64,000 nucleotides of DNA, taken from positions 1,013,736 to 1,077,735 of the forward strand of contig NW_015971542.1 in NCBI RefSeq assembly GCF_000182565.1. Direction: 5' to 3'. The translations under genes and the position numbers were made by a program. The stretch's first letter is position 1, and each line of letters opens with the position of its first letter. A model generated the notes under the pieces. That model saw only the letters and a list, made by a program, of their open reading frames with translations, did not search any database and was not told where the DNA came from. Below, piece after piece: positions 35,831 through 50,698 of this stretch. The DNA comes from Spizellomyces punctatus DAOM BR117. Its lineage: Eukaryota > Chytridiomycota > Chytridiomycetes > Spizellomycetales > Spizellomycetaceae.

Positions 35831-36592
35831 ATGCCAGTACGTTTACAATTCACTTGATGGGAATATGAACCGCGCTGCGACTTTGAGTCGCGCCAGCGGT
35901 ATCAGTTTATTAAACTAGTTTATGGGTCGCGTTCAGGCGTATCACTCATCGTTCAACGATGGTGGATTCCGTGCCATCGGTAACATGGCGCTTCTGCCCA
36001 TTAAAACAAAGATTCGAGGCCCAGCACCACCAGCAGGTGCGTCGCACGCGCTCTGTTCCGCAATGCTCAACGCGCTCACCTTTTTCCAATCGGGCAGCCG
36101 ACCCGCAACAGGACGATATCATTGATGAGGCGATCGCACTTTTCCGCGCCAATTGCTTCTTTAGAAACTTTGAAATAAAAGGCACTGCCGATCGTGTCCT
36201 TATTTACCTGCTCCTGTTCATTCAAGAATCGCTGGGAAAGCTGTCCAAGAACCCCTCGCAATTGGAAGGACAAAGAACTCTGCAAACACATGCACTTCAA
36301 AACTTTGCTATACCTGGCGAGGCGGGCTTTCCTTTGAATGCAATGTACGAAAAACCTGCAAACCGAAATGATGCTGGTGAGTTGATGAGCTACACACAGC
36401 GTTGCCGAATGTTAAGAATTGACCGCTGGGTTAAAATCAGACACGCTAAGACAATATTTGAGCCAACTGCGCCAAGAGTGCGCGACCCGCCTGGTGGTAA
36501 AGGTATATGATGGGGATCGGCCAAGCAAATGGTGGATGTGTTTCTCAAAGAGGAAGTTTATGGGCTTGCCTAACGTTGGTACCGCTGCTTGA
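35831..36592 (+). CDS. ARPC3: Arp2/3 complex subunit 3 (p21-Arc)
   Basis: Four exons: 35831-35836 (Met-Pro only), 35937-36036, 36098-36376, 36441-36592; 178 aa, the same length as human ARPC3. ARPC3 is a structural subunit of the actin-branching Arp2/3 complex, consistent with zoospores or amoeboid stages. Diagnostic segments: AYHSSFNDGGFRAIGNMALLP, DDIIDEAIALFRANCFFRNFEIK, ADRVLIYLLLFIQESL, FPLNAMYEKPANRND, and KWWMCFSKRKFMGL near the end. The six-base first exon is needed to give the conserved MPAYHSS start. Confidence 0.95.
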
Positions 36593-36867
36593 AACCTTTG
36601 AGGTGACATTTTATATTTTACGGCATGATAAGAGACTTGATTCTAAAAGAGAAAGATCACATCCGGTATCTGTTGCGCAAACATTCTTTCCGTTATAGAC
36701 AGCAAAGTTTATGACATTGTTGAGGCTACTTTATAATCCATATAATAGCAATATGCAAAGCTATGGAGTAATTTGCACTGCAGCCTTCTCAATCATATCA
36801 TTGAGCTGGATCTTTACGTCCGGCTATCCCAACAATCTCAATTTCGCGCCAATGGTTTTCAGTATTA

Positions 36868-38638
36868 TCAACACTCTGCTTTGATGGGATGATCCTCTTC
36901 GACCGCGATTGCCAAGCCGTCGAAAGATTGGGCGAGCCGCTCGGCAATGTCTTCGGATGGCACATCTGTGAACACTGTGCAGTCCAGAGTGTCAGGAGAG
37001 AGAAGCCTCATGCACTTCAAAGCGCGAGCTGCGCTGTGCAGATCCTGAACAGTCTCGAAACTAACGAGAAAGGTGCCACTGGCCACTTTGTGGAGAGTCA
37101 CATAACCGTTCATGCATTTCAAAAGCGGGTGAAGGTCGGCTTCGCCAATCCTGCTGGTGATAATACGAAGAGTTGGCGATGCAAGCCCAGCCTGATCGCC
37201 TCTGTCTTTATCAGTATGGTCATGACGAACTGGGCTTGGCACTGTGGTGGTCGAGGTTGCCTGGATACATTTACTATGACCTGCGTGTTCTTGAGATTTC
37301 TCCAAGGATGATGCTTGTTCAACCCCGATGCTATCATCTTTGGCGGCGATCCGAGATCCTGGCAGAGTATTGCTGACTTTCACCTTAGGAACAACTTGAA
37401 TATTGAGATCTTCGATAATCTTCTCACGAGGAGTCGTGGATGTTGAGATTGCACTTGTCCCCCTTTCCGATGCGCACCTAATACCTAGTGACTGTTCTTT
37501 TTCAGAATACTTATCCATTAGAACGACGTTGTTATGCCCTGAATTAGAGCAGTCCGTCGGGCAATTGCCAGATGTGAATGTAATGATCATATTGGTACTG
37601 TTCACGAGATGCTCCACTGCGTGACGCGCATACATGGATCTGGTAAACTTGGCAATGCAGCAACTGAATTCCTTTCCTTGCAATATCTTGACGCCAGGGA
37701 CGATTCCATTGTAGGTTTGCAACCACTGCTCCACGTACTTTGCAGTGAGGTCAGGTAGCTTGAAAGGAAACTTGATATGAATAGTTGACTCGCCCGCGTC
37801 AAGGTCCAGCTTCTGCGGTGACATCCAGCGGCCCACTTCATTGGGAGCTGCGATTGTGGCTGTGAGCGGGCCTCGCTTCATCTGTATACTGGCCGCATAA
37901 GCAAAGGGCAAGTCCGCGAATCCCGCATAGAAAGTCAACTCTTCAGCTCCTTCGCACCGTCCCAAGATAATGCGAAAAAGCCCCGGAAACGAGTACAAAT
38001 AATTGGTTATCTGATTAACATTGTGGCCAGTATTTCCCAGACGCAAAAAGGGCATTTTGGTTACATCCTCCTCAGGGTAATAGGTAGTATCTGATGCATG
38101 CAGTACCCAATGGATAAAATGAAGATAGCGTTGTAATAGGGCATTGACTTGCGACTGTCTTACCGATTGCGTAGTGTATACCTAGGTTTGTGGTCTCGGC
38201 GATTTCGATCGCGGCGTTCGATGCAAAACCAGGATCATTGAACTGGATGGAATATCCACGAGTTTCCGAAGTTATAGATTTAAACCCCGCAAAGTTAGAT
38301 ACAATCTTTTCAACGACTGCGATGCCCAGTGGAGCCTTTCGCGGTATGAATAAGATTTTTGAGGTTAAGTTCATCTCCACTTCGGGCGCCAAGTCCACAA
38401 GATCCGATGGTGGATGCTGCCCTGGCAGATCCTTTAACAGAGAGAGACGCGACGAAAGCAACTGAAGCTCTTTGCCAGCTTGTTCACAGGCTGCGGCTGT
38501 TGCATATTGAACGATATGGTATGGTTTCGCATAGAGAAGCTTTTGGAACCCTGCTTGGGATGACACGAAATTGTACAAATCGGCTTCGTCGACCTTTGAA
38601 GGCAACGGAGTGCCGACAAGAATCTGCGGCAAACCCAT
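36868..38638 (-). CDS. Putative RNA-binding protein with degenerate RRM-like repeats
   Basis: Two exons: 38164-38638 and 36868-38090; 565 aa. Several regions have the beta-alpha-beta pattern of RRMs, for example KILFIPRKAPLGIAVVEKIV...GYSIQFNDPGFASNAAIEIAE near residues 105-150 and GYVTLHKVASGTFLVSFETVQDLHSAARAL near 500. No crisp RNP1/RNP2 motif is present, so the call is structural inference. The middle third is Ser/Thr-rich and disordered. The start is 209 bp from that of MCM4, head to head. Confidence 0.45.
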
Positions 38639-38847
38639 GGTCAAATGGACAATCTTTGACAAGCTTTTGAAGAGGACTTGACTTTGGTTGCTGGCTCGGG
38701 GGGGAATGGAAGTTGAAATGAGAGACTAACCGGTTAAAATGCGCGATGTCCGAAAGTCCGATCGGTCAGACCTCCCGGTCACCGCAAGTCTTTCAACTGC
38801 TTCTCTCCGAGCTTTTCTAGGCAAACCACAGAAATCAAGAGTATATC

Positions 38848-42530
<3,683 letters not shown>

Positions 42531-42804
42531 ACAGCGCTACTTTTCGAAGCTTTTTTCTTTGTATATCGTGACGATTTCGATTTCTTATTTTGTGTATAGA
42601 CCCGTTAATGAATATCCTGTTTTAAACAATGTGACTTGGGGATAAACTAAATTATATTCTGTGTGCGTGTGCTGGAGGAAATCTAGTCTAGGCTAAATGA
42701 AAAGGACGGAATTTACAAACCACTATCAAGCACGAACTTGATTGTGGGACGAGATGAGGAGAATACAGAGACGAAGAGCAGTCCCGCTTTCCATCATTCA
42801 TGTC

Positions 42805-43406
42805 TTAATTTGATGGCGCACTCTTTTCAGCTCCCTCTGTTCTTCGTTTCAACTCCAACTCTAGCCGCTCTTTAGCTCGATACACCTTCGACTGCAGATA
42901 GAATGATCCTCCCTCTTTTGGATCATTTTGTTTGAACAAATGCTCATATCTCTGAAACGACGCCAAAGAAGAACTGTAAGCGACAGCCATCAGTAATACA
43001 ATTCTCATCCCAGTAATGCCTACCTTTAACAACTCTTCCATCGATGCCGTCTTGTCCACATTCAGAATCTGAGCTGCTTCCTCCACCGTTATCCCCGTTT
43101 TCCGCGTGGCGGCATCTACCGCCGCACGCCCTGTTCCACCAGCCGCTGCATTCTGAGCCGCATCTAATCGGCAAGAGTCCTGTTAACGAGTGATCAAGCA
43201 ATGCCCGGCTTGGATATGTCTGCCACATACTCTTTGCTGCTTGTTTGTATGCTTCGACGAAAGCCCGACCCAGAATTTGAGAACCGACAATGACTATTTG
43301 TGTTATTAACCTTGCAGCCTGACGGTCGAGGTAAGGATAGACATGGCGCATAAGCTTTGGCGTACGAGCAATTTCAAAATTGTAGGCAAGTACATACGTT
43401 GACCAT
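42805..43406 (-). CDS. PAM16: Mitochondrial import motor subunit TIM16/PAM16
   Basis: Four exons: 43398-43406 (Met-Val-Asn), 43231-43318, 43024-43163, 42805-42951; 127 aa. PAM16 is the J-like partner that recruits and regulates PAM18 at the TIM23 presequence translocase. AARLITQIVIVGSQILGRAFVEAYKQAAKN is the conserved N-terminal hydrophobic helix. The degenerate J domain runs from ITVEEAAQILNV to RYEHLFKQNDPKEGGSFYLQSKVYRAKERL, with DPK in place of HPD. The nine-base first exon is inferred from frame and family; an alternative start inside the intron would add an unusual MRHVYPYLDRQ leader. Confidence 0.9.
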
Positions 43407-43775
43407 TTTGATATTATGTATGTGATCGGAAGTGAGTAGGGCAAACGAGGAGATACGCAATTCTTGGAGGTTCGCAGGAAGGTTATGTATGTAGGGTGCC
43501 GTGCAATGAGTCTCCCGGTCAGCAAGAATGAAAACGCCTTTTGCAAAAAACTTTGAAATTTGTTCGCAGTTTAGCGATTTGTCGGGAATCCTCCTTGCTC
43601 TTTAGATTCGTTGCCAAGACAACCCATGAGTCAAACGAATCCGCTTACATCAGCAATGCAGGATGGCACAGTACACGGTAAAAACCAGACCCAAAAAAAC
43701 AATATATCCAAATTAGGTCCAAGACACGCAAATTTGTAAATGTTCAACTCCCATGTGGCAGTGCATGCAGCTATT

Positions 43776-43808
43776 CGGACATGTCCGGATTATCGGACGT
43801 GTCCGGAC
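43776..43808. promoter_or_regulatory. Paired CGGAC-GTCCG palindromes
   Basis: CGGACATGTCCG (43776-43787), a perfect palindrome, is followed 18 bp downstream (start to start) by the near-palindrome CGGACGTGTCCG (43794-43805), extended by GAC. The CGG ends facing outwards could suit a dimeric zinc-cluster factor. Position is about 370 bp upstream of the PAM16 start. Confidence 0.35.
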
Positions 43809-44226
43809 GCTGATGGCACAGTCATACTGACTGATGCAGAGTCTTTATTGCGTCGTTAAGTGCTTACACTGTGGCCGCCCGACAACGACGTCCGCAGCGA
43901 ATGCTCTTGAGCAGTGAAGGACCAGGTAACGCCATGTCCCGTTCATTAAAGACAATTGTACGAGTTGTGTTATCACCGGGGAAGCCAGTGTGAAAAATTC
44001 AATGCAGCAGGTCATCCAGATGGCGGACTGACAAACATGCGCATTCGGAAGGAATTCATATGACCTTTAACTCAGCGTCATACAGTTTCTGCGTTGTATG
44101 CTGCAAAACTGATGGTAATGCAGGTCGTATTGAAGGTACTTACTTGGAGCACTATCTCCTATCACCTCTGGCGCCATGGAGCGTTGCTGCAATCCTAAAC
44201 CTCCGACGGCCTGTCGATTCTTTCAG

Positions 44227-44482
44227 CGATGGAATCTCCGTGTACACTCACCTCTAGCGTGACCTCCACCGGAATCCAAAGCAGCTTTCAACGATGGGAT
44301 CTGCATTGTACGCTTACCTCTAGCGTGACCTCCAACGGAATGCAAAGCAGATTTCAACGATGGGATCGCCATTGTGCACTCACCTCTACCGTGACCTCCA
44401 ACGGAATCCAAAGTAGTTTTCGACTATCGGGTCTCCATTGCACACTCACCGCTACGTGACCTCCGACGGAATCCAAAGTAGC
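44227..44482 (+). repeat. 65/66-bp tandem repeat, four copies
   Basis: Units start at 44227, 44292, 44358 and 44424. Each has CGATGGGATCTCC, a CACTCACCTCTA block, CGTGACCTCCAACGGAATCC and an AAAGCAGNTTTCAA end. Divergence between copies is roughly 10-15 percent, the last being the most degraded. No gene overlaps it. Confidence 0.85.
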
Positions 44483-44839
44483 GCATTGTTTCCAACATTT
44501 ATTCGCAGGCGGCAAATTCCTCTCCCAACAATAGTGCAGGCTCCCTTCTAACACAACGCACCGTTAACAGCCTTTGACAGCATCGATATCCGGGAAGAGC
44601 TGCTGGTCGGTTATTGAACACGAATGAGGGGGGACTGGAATGGAAGAGGTGGCCTTTTATAAACTTGGAGAACTGGCCCGAGATTTCCGTGGAAGATTCG
44701 CTCAGAACATCCACACGTCATGCGTCAGTGCGTTACCCCTGATTATGGCCTTGCCCCTGCTGTGCATATCCACGCTCATTGTGAAATGGGCCGTGTGTGT
44801 AATATGGCGTCTCTCGCACATGTGGTGTCCCTTTGGAAA

Positions 44840-45060
44840 AAAAGAACGCGACAGCCCCTGGAGCGACCTCCTTGCAGGGCGCGTCGTGGACGCGAACAAC
44901 CACACCCCTTGCTGCTTCAGCGCCATGGAGGATGGACGTGTTGTGTGCATGGACGCGACAGATCCCTGGGACGGCCTCCTTCCAGGGCGTGTCCGTGGAC
45001 CTGCTGCGCGCGACATACCCGTTGAACGGCCTGGGTTTCAGGCATGGAAGGCACGTACCC
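44840..45060 (-). repeat. Module-repeat cluster A (inverted relative to B-D)
   Basis: Read on the minus strand it contains CCATGGCGCTGAAGCAGCAA, GGTTGTTCGCGTCCACGACG and CGCCCTGCAAGGAGG, the same modules as cluster B at 46890-47180 and arrays C and D beyond 62.5 kb. It lies just downstream of the SKA1 stop codon. It is open in several frames on both strands because of composition, not because it codes. Confidence 0.8.
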
Positions 45061-45172
45061 CTGATTCGGCCCTCGCATGAATCACAGAAGCAAGCGATAT
45101 TTACATACACATGAACCTTTGAGATATAATAAAGTGGCCTTTCTTTTATGAAGGATTTCAAAAGGAGGAAAG

Positions 45173-46276
45173 CTAAACGATGACGATCCGTGAATGTCCA
45201 CCCCCTCGCACTTCCTTTATCCTCCCCAAATGCCTCATAATAGCTATAACACTTCTACCTGTCGGATCTAATCGGAAAACACTCTTACTCCACTGTCCCT
45301 TTTCGCGGACATCCTTCTCTGTTATGAATGCTTTTCCTGTTGTTTCGGCGGTTGCAGCTTTCCGGTGCTCCCAGAAGACGTCTCGCTGACTTTTTGTCAT
45401 CTTTGGTGGTGATATTCGCAACATTGTATGTTTATCAGCCACCAATTGTGCGAATTCTGAGATCTGATCGTTTAGTCGATCCCGGTTCAGTCGCCCGACT
45501 GCAACCGATGAAAATAATTGGTCAAGTAGAGCACCTCAGTCAAGAAAGACCAGAATTAGAAACTCACCCAAATATTTTGGTAATGATTCAAACTGAATTT
45601 TATGATAGATATCAACAAGCGGTGATTTTGGAAGGATCTTCACCATCCATTTTGCACTCACCTCAGCAACCGTTACAGGGGCTACCGTCGTGTTCAACTT
45701 TGCTGACGTCTTTTTAGATGGTGCATCAGCCGTTGCGTCTACCTTCTTCATCTTTCTTAGGCCCCCAGCGACTTTGGACTTATTCTCCCCTTGGTTATTG
45801 CCCAGAACTTTGAGGGAACCTGGATCCGCCACCTTCGGTCTTTGCCCTTCCATATTCTCTTCATCACTCTCCGCCTCAATCTCTTGGATTTGATTTTTCG
45901 TTGGACGATTATACCTCATGCTTGCCTTTGTAGATCTCTGAGGCAGCGGTAAGTGTTTAGGGACATTGGCAAGCATATGTTCCAGATCTTTTCGTTGTTC
46001 ATCCAACGCTTCGTGAATTGCGCGCGATTTCTCCAGGGCTTTCTGCTCTTGCAGTATCTGGGTGCGTATGTAGCCTACCCGCTGGTCCAAATCTTCCACT
46101 GCACGCCAGAGACTCTGAAAATCCTCATTGTTCAGGATGCTTTGTTCTAACGTAGGAGTGCGCAGCAGCGCGATGGCCTTCAAGTCTAGAAATACACGTA
46201 TTAGGGTCTACTTTGTACACCGGCCATAAGACATACCTGTTATGCGGGATGCGAAGGATTGGAGGAGATCGTCCAT
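45173..46276 (-). CDS. SKA1: Spindle and kinetochore-associated protein 1 (SKA1-like)
   Basis: Four exons: 46237-46276, 45662-46185, 45568-45592, 45173-45498; 304 aa, all phases consistent. The N-terminal coiled coil (DDLLQSFASRITG, LRTPTLEQSILNN, LDQRVGYIRTQILQEQKALEKS, LANVPKHLPLPQ) follows human SKA1, including the NVPxHLP turn. After an acidic/basic linker comes the microtubule-binding winged-helix domain: FESLPKYLVGRLNRDRLNDQI, then SVIAIMRHLGRIKEVRGGGHSRIVIV at the very end, matching the RxLxEVRGGG end of SKA1. The complex couples kinetochores to depolymerising microtubules. The gene is bracketed by inverted repeat clusters. Confidence 0.85.
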
Positions 46277-46889
46277 GGCGACGGGAGTTCTTCCCAAGAT
46301 CGCGTCAGATTCTGGTTTCGAGGTGCAGTCAGAAATGACAACAGCAACGCGCTTTTGTTCAGCTGTTTGAACACGGTTGGAATTCGTCATGAGCAACCTC
46401 TGGTGACATGGTGCAACTACATATCATGGCTGGTTCCCACATTCGATTACAGAGTGTGCATAACCTGTTGGGGGACGATTGGGGACATGATGTACGTCAG
46501 GCATGTGTCTAACGGATTGGAGATACAGACCTCTCACGTTCATTTCGTGTAAAATGTGCAGACATGGTGATTCCAGTACCTCTTCCTCACCTTAGCAGAG
46601 AAGATCTCTCGATCTCCACTTATGAATTATGGCAAAACATTGGACGCATTATCGCAAAAAGTTCAATCCTGATCGCCTGTGTTGTTATATTCTGCTCAGC
46701 TTATCACAGCGAGCTGTCCCCATTACCACATCAACCGCGTTGCAAGGGATGTTCCTCGGCCAGCGCGTCGTCAACAGGGGGGCAGGGGGTAAGGCACACG
46801 AGCGTCGCGAAGACGCCAGGGTGCACGCGGCGTCATCCGTCCATGGCAGTAAACTATGAATCCATGGTAAACATCGATGTCCATAGTGT

Positions 46890-47180
46890 AGGCGCCAAAG
46901 ACGCCCTGCAAGGAGGTCGTCCCAGGGGTCTGTCGCGTCCACGGACACGACACGTTCATCTCCCATGTCTAGCGCAGCAAGGGGTTTGGTCGTTCGCGTC
47001 CACGGACACGCCCTGCAAGGAGGCCGCGCCAGGAGGTTGTCGCGTCCATCTTCCATGGCTGAAGCAGCAAGGGTTGGTTGTTCACGTCCACGGACACGCC
47101 TTGCAAGGAGGTCATCCCAGAGAGGCTGTCAAGTCCATCTTCCATGTTTGGCGTAGCAAGGGGTTTGGCAGTTCACTCCA
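46890..47180 (+). repeat. Module-repeat cluster B
   Basis: Three to four imperfect units of about 90 bp. Each joins a GCCCTGCAAGGAGGTCGTCC block, a GTCTGTCGCGTCCA block, a CTTCCATG(G/T)CTG..GCAGCAAGGG block and GGTTGTTCACGTCCACGGAC. Unit boundaries recur near 46908, 47008 and 47098. Same family as clusters A, C and D. Confidence 0.85.
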
Positions 47181-47396
47181 ACGAACAGGAAGCGCAGCAA
47201 AATGGGCGTCTTGATGATGACGAAGCCGTCTCCAATCCTTACGACCAATACTCTGGTCATTGCCAACATCACAATGGAGCATTTAGCAGGCTCAGACTTA
47301 ATGATTCGTATAATACATGATAGCTTGAAATACAGCACTTGCTCCACTTGCCCGTTTCCCCAAACAAAGTCTATAGATATTTTGCGAGTATGCAGG

Positions 47397-48192
47397 TTAG
47401 AGCTTGACATTAAACGATGTCTTGCAGCCACATGACGACTCCGCTTTGGGATTGTTCACAACTTGGAAACTTGATCCGATCAATTCCTCCACATAGTCCA
47501 ATGTTGATCCATTGATGAGGTCCAAAGATATTGTGTCCACCACGACCTTCGCTCCATCATTCTCAAACACGCTAACAACCCAGAAACTCGAAAATTAGTG
47601 TCCAGGAGTAAAGTTGATTCCTTAAAGTCGGTAACGTACACATCATCATCCTCCATTTGTGTTGTAAGCTCCATCTTGTATTGAAACCCATGACACCCGC
47701 CCGATTCTACTGTAATCCGCAGCATATTATTTGTATTCGCCTTTCGATTTATTGCATGTAGTTGCTATTTCATAAAGCCAGAAGAGAGAAGTATCAGAAT
47801 CTCTACTTCAAGTAGATATATGGCCTTGGGTCATGCTGTGGCAAGCCCTTCAAGCCGCACAGTTGAGGTAGGTTTCATTTAGCTCATACCTTTGCAGCAG
47901 CATCTGACACGGATAAGCTGGCTACAATGCCTTCCTCAGTCCTATCCAATGCATCCTGAGTGCCCTGAGACGTCTCTGGCACGCGTGCGGCCTCCGTGGT
48001 CATGAAGCGTGGCCCGCACACAGATAATGCGAAAGCCCATGGCCGCTTCAATGATATTTGCCACGCCCGTAGACTCGCCGCGGATGAACGTGGAGGCGAT
48101 ACTTGCGAAGGAAGACGTCCAGATGTATGGAATGGACAGCGTAGGATTGCTGAAAGGGGTTGTATACCACGGCGGGCTGCTATCCGTTGCAT
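47397..48192 (-). CDS. ISA2: Mitochondrial iron-sulfur assembly protein ISCA2/ISA2
   Basis: Three exons: 47890-48192, 47640-47764, 47397-47571; 200 aa. A-type carrier that helps make [4Fe-4S] clusters in mitochondria. The three metal-binding cysteines are visible in ESGGCHGFQY and SSCGCK, and VFENDGAKVVVDTISLDLINGSTLDYVEELIGSSFQVVNNP is the family core. The first 95 residues, Arg/Ser-rich and poorly conserved, contain the mitochondrial targeting sequence. The second donor (GT|GTACGT) is fixed by frame. The start is only 108 bp from that of FMT1. Confidence 0.92.
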
Positions 48193-48300
48193 TACGAAGT
48201 GGAAACTCTTGACAGTTGGAAATCGACTGCAATCGCGGACTTTGGGTGACGCGGATGTGCTGTGCCACGATCGTTGCTAAGGTCGGTTGTCGAGCAAAGG

Positions 48301-49865
48301 ATGACCACCTGCCTGATTCATGTCTTCGAAGCCACGATGGTGATCTTGCAAAGGAGTTGCGCTCCGACATGCTTTCCCCTACGGTGCAGCACTCCTCTTG
48401 GATCAATACTCTGTCGTGGGTTTCATGTAAGCCATCAATGGAACCGACCGTACAATATTCTCTTTTTCGGCTCGGATGAGTTCTCGATTGCGAGTTTGCG
48501 AAAACTCCGCGAAGAGCAAGGTAGGGCGACAGTGTTCTTGTTATTTGATAGATTCCCGTCAAACCAATATCGGTAAACCCACTAGTATTAAACCCTGGAA
48601 GTATAATATCACATATTGAGGTCGTAACGCCGCCCGACAACCCCCGCAACAAAAAGGCAGAAGGTTTGTTTGCATTCGAGGCTTTTGCGTGGGTCTACAC
48701 TTTTAAATTGATACCACGCCTCTTAGTACCCCTCAAGGAATTTGCCGTTAAAGAGGGATTGACAGTTCATTCTGCACCCCCGAAAACCCTTAAAGATTGG
48801 ACGGTACGTAGGACATCCTTTCAAAAGCAAAGTTTCTCTACTAGGGTTAAAGCGTGTTCATCAAGGTAGATTCCAAATCCGTCCTACCCTGCGCCTTTCG
48901 ATCTAGCGGTGGTGGTATCGTTCGGCTATTTCCTTCCTCGTAGAGTAATTGGAGCATTCCCATCAGGCGCCTTCAATATTCATCCATCGCTTCTTCCGAG
49001 GTACCCATCTTTCACCGTACTCTATATCTGTCAACTGCTGATGATGGTCCGTGCTTGACAGATACCGGGGAGCAGCGCCGATTCAGTATACGATCCTCAA
49101 CGACGATAAAGAGACTGGTGTTTCCATTATCGAGCTCGATCCACAACGATTCGACGTTGGAGGAATATTAAAACAAACTCGCATCGTGCGTACTTTGCGC
49201 TAAAGCTTCCTGAATGAATGACGAGTGTTAATTGCGACCAGTAGGAGGTTCCACCAAAGGTGTTTTTCAAGGATCTACATGATGCACTAGCGGAAGTAGG
49301 GGCCAAGGATATGCTGGAGACGATCAGGGAACTGGACAAGTGTCAGGTATGGGCCGACTTGCTGGGTGCGTGCACACACCACTTGTTTGACATAGAACAT
49401 AGGCACAAGCAATAGCTCAGAATGATGGGGAGGCGACACACGCGCCCAAGATACCAAAAGCTATGGGAGTCGTGGACTGGCAGTTACCACGAGAACGAAT
49501 ATATCGTCTTCATCGGGCGATCGGATACAGAGTACGTTATATTATAGGTGGCTTTGGCCGACCCTAGATACTGATGTGCACATTACTTGAAGATACCGCT
49601 ACATACCACCTTTAGGGGTCGTCGTGTCCAACTTCTTGCCTTGGACGATCCGGACTCCGCTACGGGCCCAGGAAAAAAGACCCCCAACGACCTGCCACCC
49701 GGTGCCTTGGCGTTTGATGACGAATATCACACTCTTTTCATAAAGTGCAGCGATGGCTGGCTTGCGTGTTCCAAGTTGAAGGTTGAAGGGAAACGAGCTC
49801 TTGGGATCCGAGATTTTGTGAATGGGTATCAATTAGCGGATGCGGCGCGCGAGTTTTTCAAGTGA
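48301..49865 (+). CDS. FMT1: Mitochondrial methionyl-tRNA formyltransferase
   Basis: Several exons; the first is 48301-48520, the second starts at 48586, and the last ends at 49865. FMT formylates initiator Met-tRNA for mitochondrial translation. Recognisable blocks: [19 protein letters not shown] (formyl-THF fold start), [69 protein letters not shown] with the catalytic Asn-His region, [16 protein letters not shown], and a C-terminal tRNA-binding domain ending [12 protein letters not shown]. The N-terminal leader ([16 protein letters not shown]) may be a targeting peptide; a Met at 48334 is an alternative start. Confidence 0.85.
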
Positions 49866-50176
49866 TCGTGGATAAGGTAGTGCGCTAAGATGGTCAAGGA
49901 TAAGTCCCAAGAGGACTCAGCTGGAAGCTAGGTATCCTTATGAAGTCGACTTCTACGCAAATGTATATATACACAGCTCCTCAAGCATCTAATATATAAC
50001 AAAGAAGGCTAATGACTCCTGAAACGTTCGTCAGAGTCAGCTCGCTTTGACAGTGAACGAACTGCACGAAACAGAGAGCTATACTCTGTTCCACTTCATA
50101 GTTTACATTGTCCACGGAAACATTGACTGCACTTTGCCAGTTTCGTTCGTCCTCCCAGGCTCATTCCACAATGATA
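49866..50176. other. Convergent intergenic region, FMT1-SPT4
   Basis: About 310 bp between two stop codons; AT-rich, with no gene or repeat seen. Confidence 0.4.
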
Positions 50177-50545
50177 CTAATCTCTAACGCTTCCGTCCCT
50201 TGGCCGATACTTTATTCCGTTATCGTTCAGCAATTCTTGGACTTCCTCTGGGAGCCTTCCCGTGATTCGGATGGCGTACATTCCCTTTACAAATTTATCT
50301 GTGCGTTGCCAGCGGGAGACCCACGATTGCTCCGGTCTCATCTGCGCAATTATTCCATCGAAGCTGGCCGAGGTGCATTCTGTGATTCTTTTAGGGTGGT
50401 CCTTCAAGTGCAGTACTTCATCACAATTCTCGCAGCCGGTGGAACGAAACTGAGCGGCAGACTTTATCAATCCGCAAAGAAGGCAGGCACGAAGATGACG
50501 GCGATCCTTGGACGTGGGAATGACGTCGTCGACAGAGGTAGACAT
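50177..50545 (-). CDS. SPT4: Transcription elongation factor SPT4
   Basis: Single exon, 122 aa. SPT4 binds the NGN domain of SPT5 (DSIF) and promotes RNA polymerase II processivity. The zinc finger is CLLCGLIKSAAQFRSTGCENC. The SPT5-facing segment and the remainder (TSASFDGIIAQMRPEQSWVSRWQR, FVKGMYAIRITGRLPEEVQELL) match the family closely. It is divergently paired with ICT1, with 153 bp between the starts. Confidence 0.95.
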   Translation of the reverse strand: MSTSVDDVIPTSKDRRHLRACLLCGLIKSAAQFRSTGCENCDEVLHLKDHPKRITECTSASFDGIIAQMRPEQSWVSRWQRTDKFVKGMYAIRITGRLPEEVQELLNDNGIKYRPRDGSVRD

Positions 50546-50698
50546 ACTGCCAGCAGGGATGCCCTCCGTAATGGAAAACGAATCGACTCCAAACGTGCTA
50601 CAGAGTCAGGACGGGACGTTGGTGGGGGGAGAAAATCATGTGACCTCGATCAAGGATTGCCTCCATTTCCAACTTTTTGACACTGAGATCAGAACATA

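Noticed and set aside
44640-45161. Overlapping open frames of 93-146 codons on both strands in cluster A
   Set aside because: They follow the GC-rich repeat modules, are open in several frames at once, and match nothing; the same happens in clusters B-D.
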